This document shows, piece by piece, positions 1 through 12,557 of a DNA stretch of 64,000 nt (the first letter of the stretch is position 1; each line of letters begins with the position of its first letter). The notes beneath the pieces were generated by a model. It was not told the DNA's origin. It saw only the letters and a list, made by a program, of their open reading frames with translations, and did not search any database. A program made the position numbers and the translations under genes. The stretch spans positions 2,790,001 to 2,854,000 of the forward strand of contig JAPYXD010000754.1 in assembly GCA_030998225.1 (NCBI GenBank). Reading direction: 5' to 3'. This DNA comes from Diplolepis rosae (lineage: Eukaryota > Arthropoda > Insecta > Hymenoptera > Diplolepididae).

Positions 1-216
1 CCTAGCCACGGATTCATGGTTACCAGAAGTGTCGTTTTCCAGTAGGATAACCGCGAAACCCGCCCTGACTGGCGCGACCACTTCCGGTATTCCGCCGGTA
101 ACGCAGCGTACTTCTTCTCGTCTATTTTTCACTGGGACTTTCTCGTTGAATCTCCTGGCAGAACTCTCTGATTTGTTACACATTTTCGTCAAAGTATCTT
201 TAATTCTGCGCACCAT
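1..216 (-). CDS. Possible 5' coding exon of a host gene, partial at window edge
   Basis: On the minus strand an ATG at 216 opens 72 codons with no stop down to base 1, so the gene would continue outside the window. An in-frame TAA lies about 30 bases upstream of the ATG, so the start is plausible. Base composition here is clearly richer in G+C than the several kilobases that follow, which fits coding DNA. The peptide begins MVRRIKDTLTKMCNK and has a basic N-terminal third followed by a hydrophobic stretch around residues 45-60 (GGIPEVV, AGFAVILL). I recognise no family, see no signal peptide and cannot tell whether a splice donor follows. It could be a chance open frame; the weak plus-strand frame over the same bases has no ATG start and looks like its shadow. 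Confidence 0.4.
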   Translation of the reverse strand, partial: MVRRIKDTLTKMCNKSESSARRFNEKVPVKNRREEVRCVTGGIPEVVAPVRAGFAVILLENDTSGNHESVAR

Positions 217-1168
217 TTTCCGTGTGATTTTCCATTCAGCGATTTAATGTTCCGGTCTTTTTAGTCATTTTAATTTGTTCTCTTTTTTATAAAATGGATG
301 ATCGACTGCTTGTCGTGATCTTTTTTAAAACCATAAAAGCTCGTAAAATCTTGAACGTGAATTTGTCTTTACGACCTTTTAGCCTAGCTAGAGAGGGCTG
401 GTTTTTATAAAATTGCGTTATTGGGGGAAAATATCAATCCATCGTCAACCCATTTTCAGGGAAATTGCTGTCAACTCTATTTCCTCGTCGTACTTTCTAT
501 TGTACTGTAGGACTTTATTTTTTTAATTTATATACTTGTCGACGATCAATGTCGTCTCAGTTACTGAATCGACAATTCTCTCTGGCGACGATGAAGAGAT
601 TTCATGCGCAAAGTTTTACTTCATAATTAAACGTTTTGAGAATGAAAAGAAAAAATACAGTAGGGAAACTTTACGTGAATGTCCTTAGCTAAATCTTATT
701 CCTGCCGAGAGCGCCATACTCTAGAGTAGTTTTATCGTGATGTAAGAAATCAGAATCGAATTTATGTGTACGTGGATAATTATTATATGATAATTAATAT
801 ATTGCGATTCTTATCCTAATGCTATTTAGGCGATCGGCTAATTCGGTCGAGTGGGTCGACTTTCTCTGACAATGTTTGACAAATTATGCCGCTATTATTG
901 TAATTATAAAATTATTTTACAGAATTTTTTCTTCAAAAGATTTTAAACGAAATACAACGTTTTTGATTTTTATAATTGCGTGTTTCTAGAGAAATGAGAT
1001 CTTTGAAGTTCCATCAATTTTAATGCCTCTGCATCGACTCGACCGGCAGAATAACTGTTTACCCGCTAATCTAGCGATTAATTACTGATTAGTTTAGCGT
1101 CGGTATGAATCAATCTGTAAATATTGTCTTAACTGTCGTTTCGATTTATTGTGAAGCATATACTAGTT
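217..1168. other. Unassigned AT-rich non-coding DNA
   Basis: No convincing reading frame, repeat family or RNA gene seen. If the minus-strand exon at the left edge is real, its promoter and 5' UTR would lie in the first few hundred bases here, but I see no diagnostic core-promoter element. Confidence 0.5.
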
Positions 1169-1194
1169 TAATATATATATATATATATATTATA
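1169..1194. repeat. (TA)n microsatellite
   Basis: An uninterrupted run of alternating A and T of about 24 bases, seen directly. Confidence 0.9.
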
Positions 1195-4100
1195 CAGAGT
1201 GGGCATAAACGAATGGATGAGCATGAGAGAACGTTGCAAGAAAGTGCATGTGTAGTTGCGTGAGTATGTAAAAAAGAAGACGAAAAAGAAAGTTTATTTT
1301 ATTTCATACATTGTACAGCAGATAATTACTTCAACTCCAAAAAACATTGTACACAAATGGATCGATGAAAAAGAAAATAGTTTCCAAAAAAGCGAATCAA
1401 TCTTAGAATTAATGTGATTATTTTCTAAGATTTTTTCAGATAAATTTGTCGTTTTTCTTAAGAAACTTTGGTTTTTAAAATTATTTTTATTTTTTTTTTT
1501 GTCAGTTGTATTTTACTTGGAAATATTAGTTTGAGTGCAGCGTCGCAGGGTGATAGAAAGAAAGTGAGAGAACGAGAGAGAATGGTAGAAATAAAATATA
1601 ATAGTATTGTACTTGGTGTTTCGCTCACACCCTCCTTGGTATATTTCTTAAATGCAGGTACTAGTGTACACGCACTTGATATAAACACACGAAAACACAA
1701 ATGCACGCGCACGATCAAAGCCTTGCTGCTAGCCTTATCTTGTAACACGAGATTTAAATAAAATTTAAAAATTCAGCAACGTCTTTTCAGAATGCGTATT
1801 ACCTTTCATTTTGGTAGGAATTAATTAAGAAAAGATCATGTTATATATTAATTATATATTATAATTTATGATTATTATTGTAAGACTGGATTCTCATCAG
1901 TCGTGCTGTTTGAAACGGTTTGTTTTTGTCCAACAGTTTCCGCACCAGCGCACGTGTATTCTGCAAAGTAAAAGCCGATTTGCATCCATTCATAAACAAT
2001 GCGAATTCAAGTCCAGCGTTCTCCTAGCCAACAAAAGCATCTAATCCAAACCACGATTTACGGGCCAATAGATGGTCGATTCCTCCTTGCTCGGAATTCG
2101 CCTTAACGACTAGGTTGGCTGTTATTGGATGCAAATTGATAATCGAATCTCGGCTTTACTGGATTTCAGATCTGGTCTCAGTGTAGTTCGAACAAGCTCA
2201 GATTTCGATCCTATGCTTGAGATTAATTTAAGCCTGCATCAATAATTAGCCACTTTATCAGATAAAAGGTCAAAACACATCTAATTAATTCTATATTTCA
2301 AATGATCTGAAATTTTCTTAATATTCTATAAAATATTTTAAGCGATCGAAATAAATTAGTAAAATAGGGTATAAGCCATAACAAAATGTAATTTAATGGC
2401 ATTAAAATTCCTAATTTTGACAAAAAAAGAAATCAAAATATATTTAAATTGAAGATTTCTGACGTTCAGTGATTTTATTTTTTTTAAATATCTAAAAGGG
2501 GATTGAGGATTTTCACGACTAGAATTATAATGTGGTATCACAATAAATTATTATTATGTATTGAGATTTTAGGAATAAATTTAATAAAAGTTGACACTAA
2601 GGATGAATACAAATGGTTGATTCTCAATATGAAGATAACTTTCACTTTTCCATGCTTTGCAACAATTCTTTGGGTCCACCAAATCTTTCATTGAAAAATT
2701 GCTACTATATTTCTTCGAAAAAAAATTGATATTATGTGTTTGATAAAATAAAATTTCTTTCTAAGTCGCTGATATTTATTTTACAATACTTTACATATTC
2801 TTCAGCTTTGACATTTTTTTCACTTAACTAAAAATGTCTTGTTTTAACTGTGATTTGATTAAATCAAACAAATATTTCAGTTGATGCAACCAAAAATGTT
2901 AGTTTATCCAACAAAATACTTACAAATGCAGTACATAATCAATATACAATTTTTGCTAGTAATTTTATCAAATTTTTTTTCTACTAGTAAAATCTCTAAG
3001 GAGATTTAATATTTGATTAACTTTATAAGAAATTATTTTGGTTTAGAATTTAACTTTACTGTCTAGCATGAATTATTATTCAATATTCGTAAAATCGATA
3101 TATGATCTTTTTGTGTGAATATTGTGTAGCTGATAGGGATTTCTATAAATAATAAAAAACGTTTAGACAAAACTCCCAGTTTTTCCATTCGAAGTAAGCA
3201 GACGCCAAAGCCGATAAAGGGTTATTAGAGTGTTGGTAAAGTTGGAAGCACGTATATATACTGTTCTCTCTTTTAGTTTTCGTGCTGGATTCATAATCCG
3301 ATTAACCCCGCGTGTCTCTAAGTTTTGGGCGAAATTTGTGGCGTAATACCTTCGAGTTTTAAATAAATAATTATATCGCCTAGATACTCAGTCGCTAGAC
3401 ATTAGCGATATTAGTAGACAAACAGCAGCTACAAAATAAAATAAAAATTAATGACAATAAAAAAGGAGGATTTACAGAAGGGTATAATGGTATGAATTTA
3501 AACGACGCTCCACCAGAGTTATAAAAGTAGACAATTATGACACCGGTAATCCATTTTCCGCCTTCGTTGAAGACACCCTTTTTAGCCGCGTTAAAGAGTT
3601 TGATTAATTTTTCTTTTTAGTGGTTTTTCACTTTTTGCTGGAATCTTATTCCTAGATAATACACGACGTATAGCGAGGGTAATAAAATAGGATCGTCGGT
3701 TATCTTCGACGTGAGCAAAAGATGAACAAAAAATTTCTTCTGAGCATCTTTCCTTTGAAAAATCGTGCAATAATGCATGTGCAAAAGTTTCAACGTCACT
3801 GAACAATTTATTTTCTTTCTTTCTCTTCTTTCAGGTCTTCTGCATTTTCTTTTCTGACTGAAATATTTATTATATTTATATATTTCAGTACAATTTATCA
3901 CTTGTTTGTTAACATAAGAGATTTGTCGATACTTATTACAGAAATTTCAACTGAATTAACATTTTGAAGAAAATTCCTTATGCTGTAAATTTTATAAGCA
4001 TTTCTGTAATATTCATTATGTAATTTATTATATAAAGGAAAATTCTTAAAAAATTGTTAGAAAGTGAAATTTATTTGGATTAATTGTTATGTCATCAAAT

Positions 4101-4939
4101 CATAATACAAACGAACTATTACTGTAAATGGCATAGTAGATAGTGACAAAAATTTCAAACTCAAGTAATTAATTTGATAATATTAAATTATTAAAGATCA
4201 AATCATATCATATGGATTTATAAATATTTATTTATAGCTCTTTATAGCTAATTGGTTAATTTTTTTATGTACTTCAAAATTATGAACGTAATTAATATTT
4301 TTTATAAATGCTGAGAATTTTTTATGGGTAAATAACGTAATTCAATTTTCTTATCAATATTTTCAATCGAAAGATGAGATCTATCAGGCCGCTCACTTTA
4401 AATTTAAACGAATCATAAAACAAGTTTTGATACTTGCTATAGCCAGTTAAGATTTTCAATTTAGATTGATGATAGCATTTGTCGTAATAATTTTTATTAG
4501 ATGAACTATTGGTGACAGTTGAGTATCGTAGCTCATAAAATCCATCGTAACTTTTAGAAAACAATGAATTTGAGAATTTTATAGTTTTTATTCCTCATTG
4601 AGCCAAATCGTGTTATATTAAAAATGTTTTTGGTTTCATCGTTAAGTCGTTCATTGTAAATATGGAGACGCAGAGTAGAAATTATAATATACCAGGATGT
4701 TGAAAGTTTTTATTATTCGTATTAATGATTCATAGAGCAAATTGTAAAAAATAAATTTTTTTTTAAAGGCTCTTCGAAAATATTGTGATTCAAAATTTTT
4801 TAAGCTCGTAGCTTTTTGATTTATTGTTAAACATATTTCTGTGAAATTGACACTAAGTATAAATAATTGATCAACTTTTCTCTAAGTTCGTTAAGAGTAA
4901 AAATATTTTAATGATAAGTTTCCCAGATGATTTAAAACA
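1195..4939. other. Unassigned AT-rich DNA
   Basis: Only short frames rich in Lys, Phe, Ile and Asn, as expected by chance in AT-rich DNA. The frames overlapping on both strands at 1458-1761 and 3591-3901 have no recognisable motif. The patch 1930-2230 is less AT-rich and appears single-copy within the window, but shows no open frame. No repeat shared with the rest of the window was noticed. Confidence 0.45.
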
Positions 4940-6272
4940 AATTTTTTACTTGGTATTGGTATTGGTTTTATGTGAAAAATGACTTTCGAAATTTTCATCA
5001 AATCTTTACGTTTTGAGACCCTCTGAGTCAGAAAAAAGGGTTTTTACGAAAGTGTCTGTCTGCAGTAGGTTGTGTGCGGCATAACTCTCGATAGAATTAT
5101 CAGATTGAATTGAGCTTTGACACACTTTATCGGAGCCGAAAAAGTAAGGACAAGTTCGTTAACCAGCCACATCCAATCAAAATTGAGGGATTGAGCACTA
5201 CTTTTGTGTTTTTGAAAATAACTTTTTGAAAAAATCAAAAATTCCAATACTGGTTTTTGATAGTGCTCATAAATCTCTACAAATTATCCTGATAACATTT
5301 TTTGATTATTAATTGATTTATATCAAAATTCCATTTTGCAGTTAAATTATACGAGATACGAAAAAACGTTATGATACAATATTATTTTCTACATAAAGTC
5401 CTACAAATTTGAATTGTAACATTTTTTCATAAGATGCATATTTTTCTTTTTAATTTAAAAAAAAACCATTGAAAATCCAAATTTCGATTTTTTAACAATA
5501 ATATTTGAATTAAGAAAAAAACGTAAGAATACAAAGTTGTTCGTTTCAAAAAAATCTACAAATTTTTTCTGACACAGTTTCTGATAAAATATATATTTTT
5601 CGTTTCAATTCCAAAAAATACGATTAAAATTCAATAATTCCATTTTTTAGACAAAATATATGAGATACATAAAAAAAGTTTAGATGAAAAATTATTTGCC
5701 TAAATGAGGTCTACACATTCTTATTAAAAAATTTCTCGACAGGATGTATATTTTATGTTTTGATTTTTAATATTAAATAAATTCGATTTTTTTCACCAAA
5801 ATATGTGAGATGCGAAATAAGCTTTGTTCTGCAAAATCGTTTCCTTAAATAAAGTCTACGATTGTTTTTTCTTTTTGAGAGATTTGGAAGAAAATAAATT
5901 CTTTTAATCATGTAATTTATTAAAAAGTTACTGAAATGTATACAGAAAATCGAGCGCGAAGCGCGAGCGCCATGATGAGAATGTGTTCCTTAAGGCCGAT
6001 AGAGCCTTAAGTAAATTGAATTTCCTGTTTCGCTTAAATTCAAAAAGAAATTGAGTGACTTCGAGAAAATGTGTAATTCACATCATCTGTAATATTATTA
6101 TAAAATTGGTTTGAGCTTCAGTATCAAATTATAATAAATAAACTTGAATGTATGTGAAGAGCACAAGACCGAGCGCGAAGCGCGACGATCAAATCGCGCG
6201 CCCTAGGCGCGCTTAAACTTGCGAGCTGCGCGCGAAGCGGGCGATGAGAATGTGCCCGCGAAGCGGGCAGAT
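4940..6272 (+). mobile_element. Family H repeat, copy A (near full length)
   Basis: About 1.3 kb closely matching, in opposite orientation, the sequence at 47516-48887. It runs from an oligo-T tract through a block around 5078 (CGGCATAACTCTCGATAG) and several AT-rich modules, each ending in TGTGAGATAC-like words, to a GC-rich tail (5950-6270) made of palindromic GCGAAGCGCG units and CGCGCCCTAGGCGCGC. There is no open frame and no terminal inverted repeat. The hairpin that starts the full-length copy is missing here. Flanking T runs on both sides agree with insertion into an oligo-A/T tract. It is non-autonomous; a relation to Helentron-associated (HINE/DINE-1-like) elements is an inference. 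Confidence 0.75.
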
Positions 6273-7342
6273 TTTTTAGATTAGAATTATACACCAAACT
6301 AAAAAGTTTTATTATTAAATATAAATTTATCTGTGGATTTTTGTACCTGAAATTCTTTTTTCTTCTTATCTCATAAATTATTTTTTCTATGGTTCATATA
6401 TATGTTATAATTTCCCCTTCGGGTACTGTATCTTGTTTTCTATTTCATATTTTGTTTTGCTTCGAAGCTCATTATTTATAACGCTGATTCCCTTTTGAAA
6501 TTATATATTTATTACACTGTTAGGAAAAAGTATTGAATTTCGTATACATTACACGAAATCATTACAGGAATGGTATATGGTATTGTACACGATAAAGAAT
6601 TTTATTAAATAAAATAAAAAATTATATCAAATTCAATTTGAGAGCATATTAAATTATATAATATTTTTAACAATGAACCCACCAGATTCTTCTCGCTAGT
6701 AAAGTTTTCTACTAACTCACAATTTTCCGAGTCTAATTCCCTTTATTTTAGACTTCCTCATGTAGAAACCGATAAATAAATCAAGTTTGATGATTTCTTA
6801 ATAATGATAGGCCCTTAATCCTAATAATTTCGGACTAATTCAATTCTTTAAACGATTCTCCATAACTCTCTTTGGTTTTTTTTATTAAAATTTTTTAATC
6901 CATAGATCATGCAGTTATTATTTTCAGAAACACAATTTTTCCTAAATTTTGATTTTATTAAAATCCAAACAAAGAATTGCAAAAGATCTTCCGACAAATA
7001 AACCAGCCCTGGATCATTAAAATTGAATGAGAATTGAAGCTTTTGTCTAAAACGGAAGCAAAAACATAAAACTCTGAATAATGCAAAACTCTGAATGCAT
7101 AAATGTCTTCAGTTTTTCCAAAAATAACTGATAAATTATTCCAATGCTAAAAACAACCAAAGTTTAGTTGCTGATTCTAGCCATAAAAAATCAATAATTT
7201 CTGATTGAAAATTTTTAAGGCTTATTTTATTCGAGATGAAATTTTCCAACACTTTCACTAAAAAAGCCAATAAAAAATATTCTAAATGAAAAAAACTGAG
7301 GGAGTAGTTGCTTTGACTAACTTTTTTTCTGATTAATAAATT
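6273..7342. other. Unassigned AT-rich DNA
   Basis: No gene or clear repeat boundary seen. Short Lys/Phe-rich frames only. Confidence 0.45.
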
Positions 7343-7655
7343 GTCTATTTTCGTGATTTTTTTCAGCGAAACCATGATATAAATCGAGATTACAAAACAC
7401 TTCTCTAGCTATTTTTATGTGTAATCGAAAAAACTTGAGTGACTCATCATAACTCAAAAATTACAGGAGCTGTTTGTCCTGCCGTTGACCTTCCAGAAAT
7501 AAAGTCGTAATCGGAAAATGCTGCACAGTCGCCATTTTGACATTTATGGCTTTAAAAAAATTATTTTGTACACTCAATTACATGTATAATAAATATCCTA
7601 TTTTGTAATCTCGATTTATTTCATGGTTTCGCTGAAAAAATCAGAAAATATGCCT
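7343..7655. mobile_element. Short fold-back element
   Basis: Inverted arms at about 7345-7398 and 7601-7650 share TTTCAGCGAAACCATGA and AATCGAGATTACAAAA, with about 200 bases between. Non-coding; no target duplication identified. Confidence 0.6.
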
Positions 7656-7890
7656 ATTTTTGTCTCCCTCTAGAGTGGCCTAACCCCTTAACTTATCAGG
7701 AAATTTTTCTCTTATCTATTATTTTCTATTATCAATTATAGATTATTTATTTTAAAAATGATTATTTACTTGAATCTTTCAATTTATGTTAAAAAATAAG
7801 TATTTTTTCTCAAAGTACGGAATTGATCTACAAAATTATTGGAAAAATTTCAGATATTTTAAAGAGAATATTTAATAAAATTAATCTACA
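7656..7890. other. Unassigned AT-rich DNA
   Basis: Nothing recognised between the fold-back element and the next MITE. Confidence 0.4.
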
Positions 7891-8085
7891 CCCAGAAAAC
7901 CGCTTCTTTGAATCAAAAAAGCATTTCTTTGATATACGGTCACGGAAAAAATGTCTTTGAATTAAAGAAAGTTTTGTCGATTCAAAAAAATGTTCTTAAA
8001 CCTTAGCAAATCTATTTATTTGGATCAAAGAACATTTTTCTGAATCAACAAAACTTTATTTAAATCCAAGAAACTGTTTTCTGGG
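7891..8085. mobile_element. MITE of the CCCAGAAAAC family
   Basis: Inverted termini CCCAGAAAACCGCTTCTTTG and, on the opposite strand, CCCAGAAAACAGTTTCTT enclose about 195 bases with internal words such as TTTGATATACGGT. Related copies lie near 43855-44080 and 47243-47465. Confidence 0.7.
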
Positions 8086-8345
8086 CTTAAATCTCAAAAA
8101 ATATTTCACTTTTCAATACAATATGAATGCTTCCTTTTTCCACCTCTAAAATTTTTTTTTTGAGTTTAAACCTTCCATATCATTTTTATTATGTTTAGTA
8201 CCTTTGTTCAGAATGATTTTGGAGATTTTTAAAAATTTCAACACCTTTATGTATTTTTTAATAAAAAATTTGGAGTATTTTGGGCATTTTTTTGACATTT
8301 TTTGACTTTGAATAACTTTTACCAAAAAATATTGATAATATAACA
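8086..8345. repeat. Arm of F1-type (GGGGATCC) fold-back family
   Basis: From about 8145 the sequence matches the left arm of the elements at 10539 and 42210 (the ATGTTTAGTACCTTT word and following GACATTTTTTGACTTT). The matching right end (GGTGTCGGATCCCC then TTAA) lies at 9913-9935, with family H copy B between, so one F1 element was probably split by the family H insertion. Confidence 0.55.
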
Positions 8346-8786
8346 AAGAAAAAAAAGGGAAAAAATTTCAAAGGCCTGTTTCTAATACTTCAGATTTTAT
8401 TCAAACATATGTTGCAACAAACACGGAAAATTACTACTTGCGGAAAACGGAGTTTAAAGTAAAGTTTTGTAGTTTTTATAAATAAATAAACAATAATATA
8501 TTGTGCAACTAGGGAAAAAAAACTTTATTTTGCGAGTGTGAAGTTTGATGCCCGAGCAAAACGAAATCAACAATCACATGAGTAAAATAAATGTTTTCCT
8601 GTCTCGCACACGATTTTTTTTCTACTGGGGGTCAAAAAATGGATTTGTTTACACCGCAGGGGGCAATAAAATGCACTTTATAACCCGCTAGTAGAAAAAC
8701 CATTTTGTGTAAAAAGCTAATTTTCGCTGAAAACGTGTTATTCGATAACTCGTAGCAACTTTTAATTTTATATATTTTTTCAAGAA
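8346..8786. other. Unassigned AT-rich DNA
   Basis: No open frame or identified repeat. Confidence 0.4.
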
Positions 8787-9809
8787 AGAAAATCTGCCCG
8801 CTTCGCGTGCAGCTCGCAAGTTTAAGCGCGCCTAGGGCGCGCGATTTAACTATCGCGCTTCACGCTCCGTTCTTTTTGGACCTCGCGCTTAGCGCTCGGT
8901 CTTATGCTCTTCGCATACATTTAAGTTCATTACTTATAATTTGATACTGAACCTTAAATCAATTTGATAATATTACAGATGGTGTGAATTACACATTTTC
9001 TCAAAGTCACTAAATTTGTTTATGAGTTTAAGTGAAATAGGAAATTGAATTTACTTAAGGCTCTATTGGCCTTAAGGAATACATTCTCATCATGACACTC
9101 GCGCTCGATTTTCTGTATACATTTCAGTAACTTTTTAATAAACATATCACATATTTAGGCTAAAAAATGGAATTCTTGAATTTTAATCGTATTTTTTAAA
9201 ATTGAAACGAAAAATATATGTTTTATCAGAAATCGTGTGAGACAAAAATTATAGATCTTTTTAAAACGAACAACTTTGCATTCTTACGTTTTTTCGTATT
9301 TCACATATTATTGTTAAAAAAAATTGAATTTTGGATTTTCAATAGCATTTGTTCAAAAGTAAAAAGAAAAAATATACATCTTATGAAGAAATGTTGCAAT
9401 TCAAATTTATAGATCTTAATGTAGAAAATAATTTTTTATGATAACTTGTTTTCATATCTCGTATAATTTAACTGTAAAATGGAATTTTGATTTTGACTTT
9501 TTTCAAGTTTTAACATGCTGTAACATTTCTAATTTTAGTTTAATCAAAGAATGTTATGAAGATAATTTGTAGAGATTTATGAGCACTATCAAAAACCAGC
9601 ATTAGAATTTTTGACTTTTACAAAAACACAAAAAAGGGTCGTTTCCTCATTTTTGGTTGGAAATGGTTGGTTAACGAACTTGTCCTTACTTTTTCGGCTT
9701 TGATAACTTTTTCTGACTCAAAGGTTCTCAAAACGTAAAGATTTGATGATAATTTTGAAAAACATTTTTCACATAAAACTAATACCTTATCATTCATGAT
9801 GAGAATGTA
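8787..9809 (-). mobile_element. Family H repeat, copy B (internally deleted)
   Basis: Minus-strand copy beginning with the GC-rich tail (CCTAGGGCGCGC near 8831) and ending in the hairpin CATTCATGATGAGAATG near 9792-9808, followed by an A run. Compared with copies A and C it lacks the block containing the GACA microsatellite and the CTCTCGATAG core: sequence jumps from the TTACTTTTTCGGCT word to TTTCTGACTC at about 9705. Non-coding. Confidence 0.75.
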
Positions 9810-9935
9810 AAAAATTCGATTGCCCTGAAAATTTACACACATACTCAGAAAAGTATTAGAGATAATAACAAAAACATTTTTGAAAAATATCAAAAAAATC
9901 AAAAATATACGAATTAAAGGTGTCGGATCCCCTTA
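9810..9935. repeat. Right-end fragment of F1-type fold-back
   Basis: Ends GGTGTCGGATCCCC followed by TTAA, the same terminus and target as the element ending at 10881. The preceding bases (ACACATACTCAG) also match that element. Confidence 0.55.
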
Positions 9936-10534
9936 ACTTTAAGCAGTTCACCATCGCAATTGCTGGAGCCCTGTATTGAGTCCAAAAATGTCTGAGGTGA
10001 AAGTTCAATTATAATTATTAAAGCGAAAACTGGAGCATCCCCACAGTAACGAGGGTCGGATATTTCCCAGCATATATACTACTTCCTTTCGGTTCACCTC
10101 GTTCTCGGTATTTGCTATACCATAGCCTTCACCCTCCCTTCACGCAGTAGTTAGGGATTAACCATCCTTGAAATAACGCTATGACGGTAGTTGCACATCC
10201 TTACATTGCTAATGCACTTTGTTTCAAACATCTTATGTCAAACATCAGCTTCAAGGATATTGACTAGAAGTAATGGCTCTAAGTAACTGGGAAAAGTGCA
10301 TCAACATTTCAACGTCTACTTGCTACTTCTTATTTTTTTCTCTTAGATTAAAAATTATAAACATAGAGAATTTTTATTTCACAACTCAATAATTTTTTAT
10401 ACTGGTAAAAATCGCTTTGTGAATTATAAAAGAGACCTTACATGGACTTTAAATTTTACGGTATTTGGTTCAAAATCAAAAGTGTGTAAGGTCAATTTTT
10501 AAAAGTGATGAGAAAAATCTAGTTAATTCTTTAT
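9936..10534. other. Unassigned DNA, partly less AT-rich
   Basis: 10020-10300 has a more balanced base composition and is not repeated elsewhere in the window, but I find no open frame, splice-like structure or RNA motif. Confidence 0.4.
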
Positions 10535-10538
10535 TTAA

Positions 10539-10881
10539 GGGGATTTTTTGAGTTTGGGCCATCTATGTAATTTTTTTATATTTAGTACCTTTATTTAGAA
10601 AGGTTTTGGAGTTTTTGAAAAATACCAGCACCTTTATGGATTTTTAAACTTAAAATTTTGAAATTTTTGGGCATTTTTTCACGTTTTTTGACTTTAAATA
10701 ACTTTTTTACTTTTTAAGCAATTTTCATGATTCTTTTTCTATTTTATTCCTTAAAATGTGACAAATAAAATAAGTAAAAATATCCAAAATATAGAAAGAA
10801 AAATTTGTGTAGTTATTTTTTTAGCGAGAGTGCTTTCCATACATACTCAAAAAATAAAAATAATCAAGGTGGCGGATCCCC
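10539..10881. mobile_element. F1 fold-back MITE with TTAA target duplication
   Basis: 343 bases bounded by TTAA at 10535-10538 and 10882-10885. The ends start GGGGAT and finish ATCCCC. The internal ATTTAGTACCTTT and GACTTTAAATAAC words match the larger element at 42210-42932. Non-coding. The TTAA duplication is the hallmark of piggyBac-type transposition, so this is read as a piggyBac-type MITE (inference). Confidence 0.75.
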
Positions 10882-10885
10882 TTAA

Positions 10886-11339
10886 TTATCGTGACTTTTA
10901 CGAAATAAAAATGATTAGAACAAATTTTACTTTAATAATATGTAATTCATAAACAATTTTAATAGCAATTAGGTAATAAAATTGACACGTAGCAAAAAGT
11001 AACTTGAAAGCATGTTTTTTATTTAATCTCCCAATTAGAAATTTTTAGATCTCTTATAATTGTCGGTGCTCATAAAAAGAAACTTTATGAGGGTCTTAAA
11101 TTTTCAGAGATATTATTTTTTAATTTGGACCATGGTTTGCACTTGGTTGTGTGTGCCAGGAATAACAAATATTTGTAAGCAGATTAAATAAAATTAAATT
11201 TCATTGATAGAGAAATCAAATGATACACAATTATTATAGATTTTAAGCATTACACAGCTATAATAATTGTCACCTAATTATCCTGGTTATATGATTACAT
11301 AACATTGCTCGACAAAATTAGAACTTCTCTCATTCCAGC
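10886..11339. other. Unassigned AT-rich DNA
   Basis: No gene or repeat recognised. Confidence 0.4.
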
Positions 11340-11670
11340 GCATGTCTCTAGTCATTTTCGATTAATTTTGCAGCGCTGATTACGAATCTGAAATCAAGAA
11401 TTCCCTAACACGTCAAGTTTCTGAAACAAATGGGGCTTTATGGGCCAAAAATCACACTTGTGACCATTTTAATGACATTGCAGCAAATTAATAATTCAAA
11501 CTTTTGCACGTTCTACTACAATCTCATAAAAATAATCAAAGTCGTGATTTTTCTCTCATGAAACCCCATTTTTTTTCAAAAACTTGACGTTATAAGACTT
11601 TTTTTCACCTCAGATTCGTAATCAGCGTTATAAAATCCATCAGAAATGGTTGTGGACAATTGGACATGTC
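11340..11670. repeat. Fold-back repeat sharing a motif with the 50.5-kb element
   Basis: Inverted arms at about 11376-11460 and 11560-11632. The left arm begins CGCTGATTACGAATCTGA and the right arm ends TCAGATTCGTAATCAGCG. Arms also share ACGTCAAG and the GGGGTTTCA-type word. A near-identical GAATCTGAAAT word occurs in both long arms of the element at 50517-52293. Confidence 0.6.
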
Positions 11671-12487
11671 ATGAATAATTTGGTGTCGACCAGTGTAATT
11701 TATTGACATTCAATCACATTGAATCAGTAATACAATAATAATTGAAAGCTCAATAATGACTCTAATTTATAAAATTATTCAATAGCACAACAAATTTATG
11801 GTTCTTTTCTATAAATTAAGTGTTGTGATATTTACAATTGAATTGAATTGAAAGAAAACATTAGCTTTTAAAAAAACACTATGATTTCAATTTTTTATCT
11901 TTATTATTCGAACGTCGCTAATTAAAATGACATTGTCTACAATTGCAATAACAACCTAATATCGCAGGCGGGTGGAAACTTTGTGTTTGTCACAAGAAGC
12001 GTCACACTTTCTATGTTAATACTCGTGTGAATCAATTATCTCGCTAATAACGTCGCTCACGTTGAGCGCAGGATCCTTCATCCGGGATTTGTCAATTAAG
12101 CAACTTATAATTAGGACAAGAGCGCTGACAACTTTCTGAACCAGCTTACACGTACCTGCAGTGAGCTTTCAGTTACATACCAGCGGACTTGAATGGCGAC
12201 AGCGGAACCCCATTCGTGTTCTCGATATTTAATACCTCTGTTTAGATGGGATCAATATCGGAAAAGGATGATACGGAAATAGCAGTAGAGAAGAACGATA
12301 TATCGATCATGTGGAACCTTTCTTCAAGGCACTTTGCGGTGACATTTGATACACCTCGTCTGCACCGTTTACCCTTTTCTTCACTATAATGCAGAGCTTC
12401 TCTAGTGAATACAAATTTTCTCAATTCGTATCATTGCCTTAGTCTGGAATCAAATATTTCAATATTATTCGAATCTTTTCGCACTCA
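11671..12487. other. Unassigned DNA
   Basis: 12000-12430 is moderately less AT-rich with a 60-codon minus-strand frame (12424..12242) that has no recognisable motif and is not called. No repeat identified. Confidence 0.4.
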
Positions 12488-12557
12488 CATTTCTTATTTT
12501 AAAAAATATTCAAGGTTGCCTATTGAAAATAAACAATTTAAGTTTTTAACCATAATA

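Noticed and set aside
29..247. Plus-strand open frame of 72 codons at the left edge
   Set aside because: It starts with GTG rather than ATG and is antisense to a better minus-strand frame with an ATG and an upstream stop.
4940..9809. One large composite element with family H copies A and B as inverted ends
   Set aside because: The two copies have different internal deletions and their GC-rich ends both face inward, with no shared outer target duplication; independent insertions explain them.
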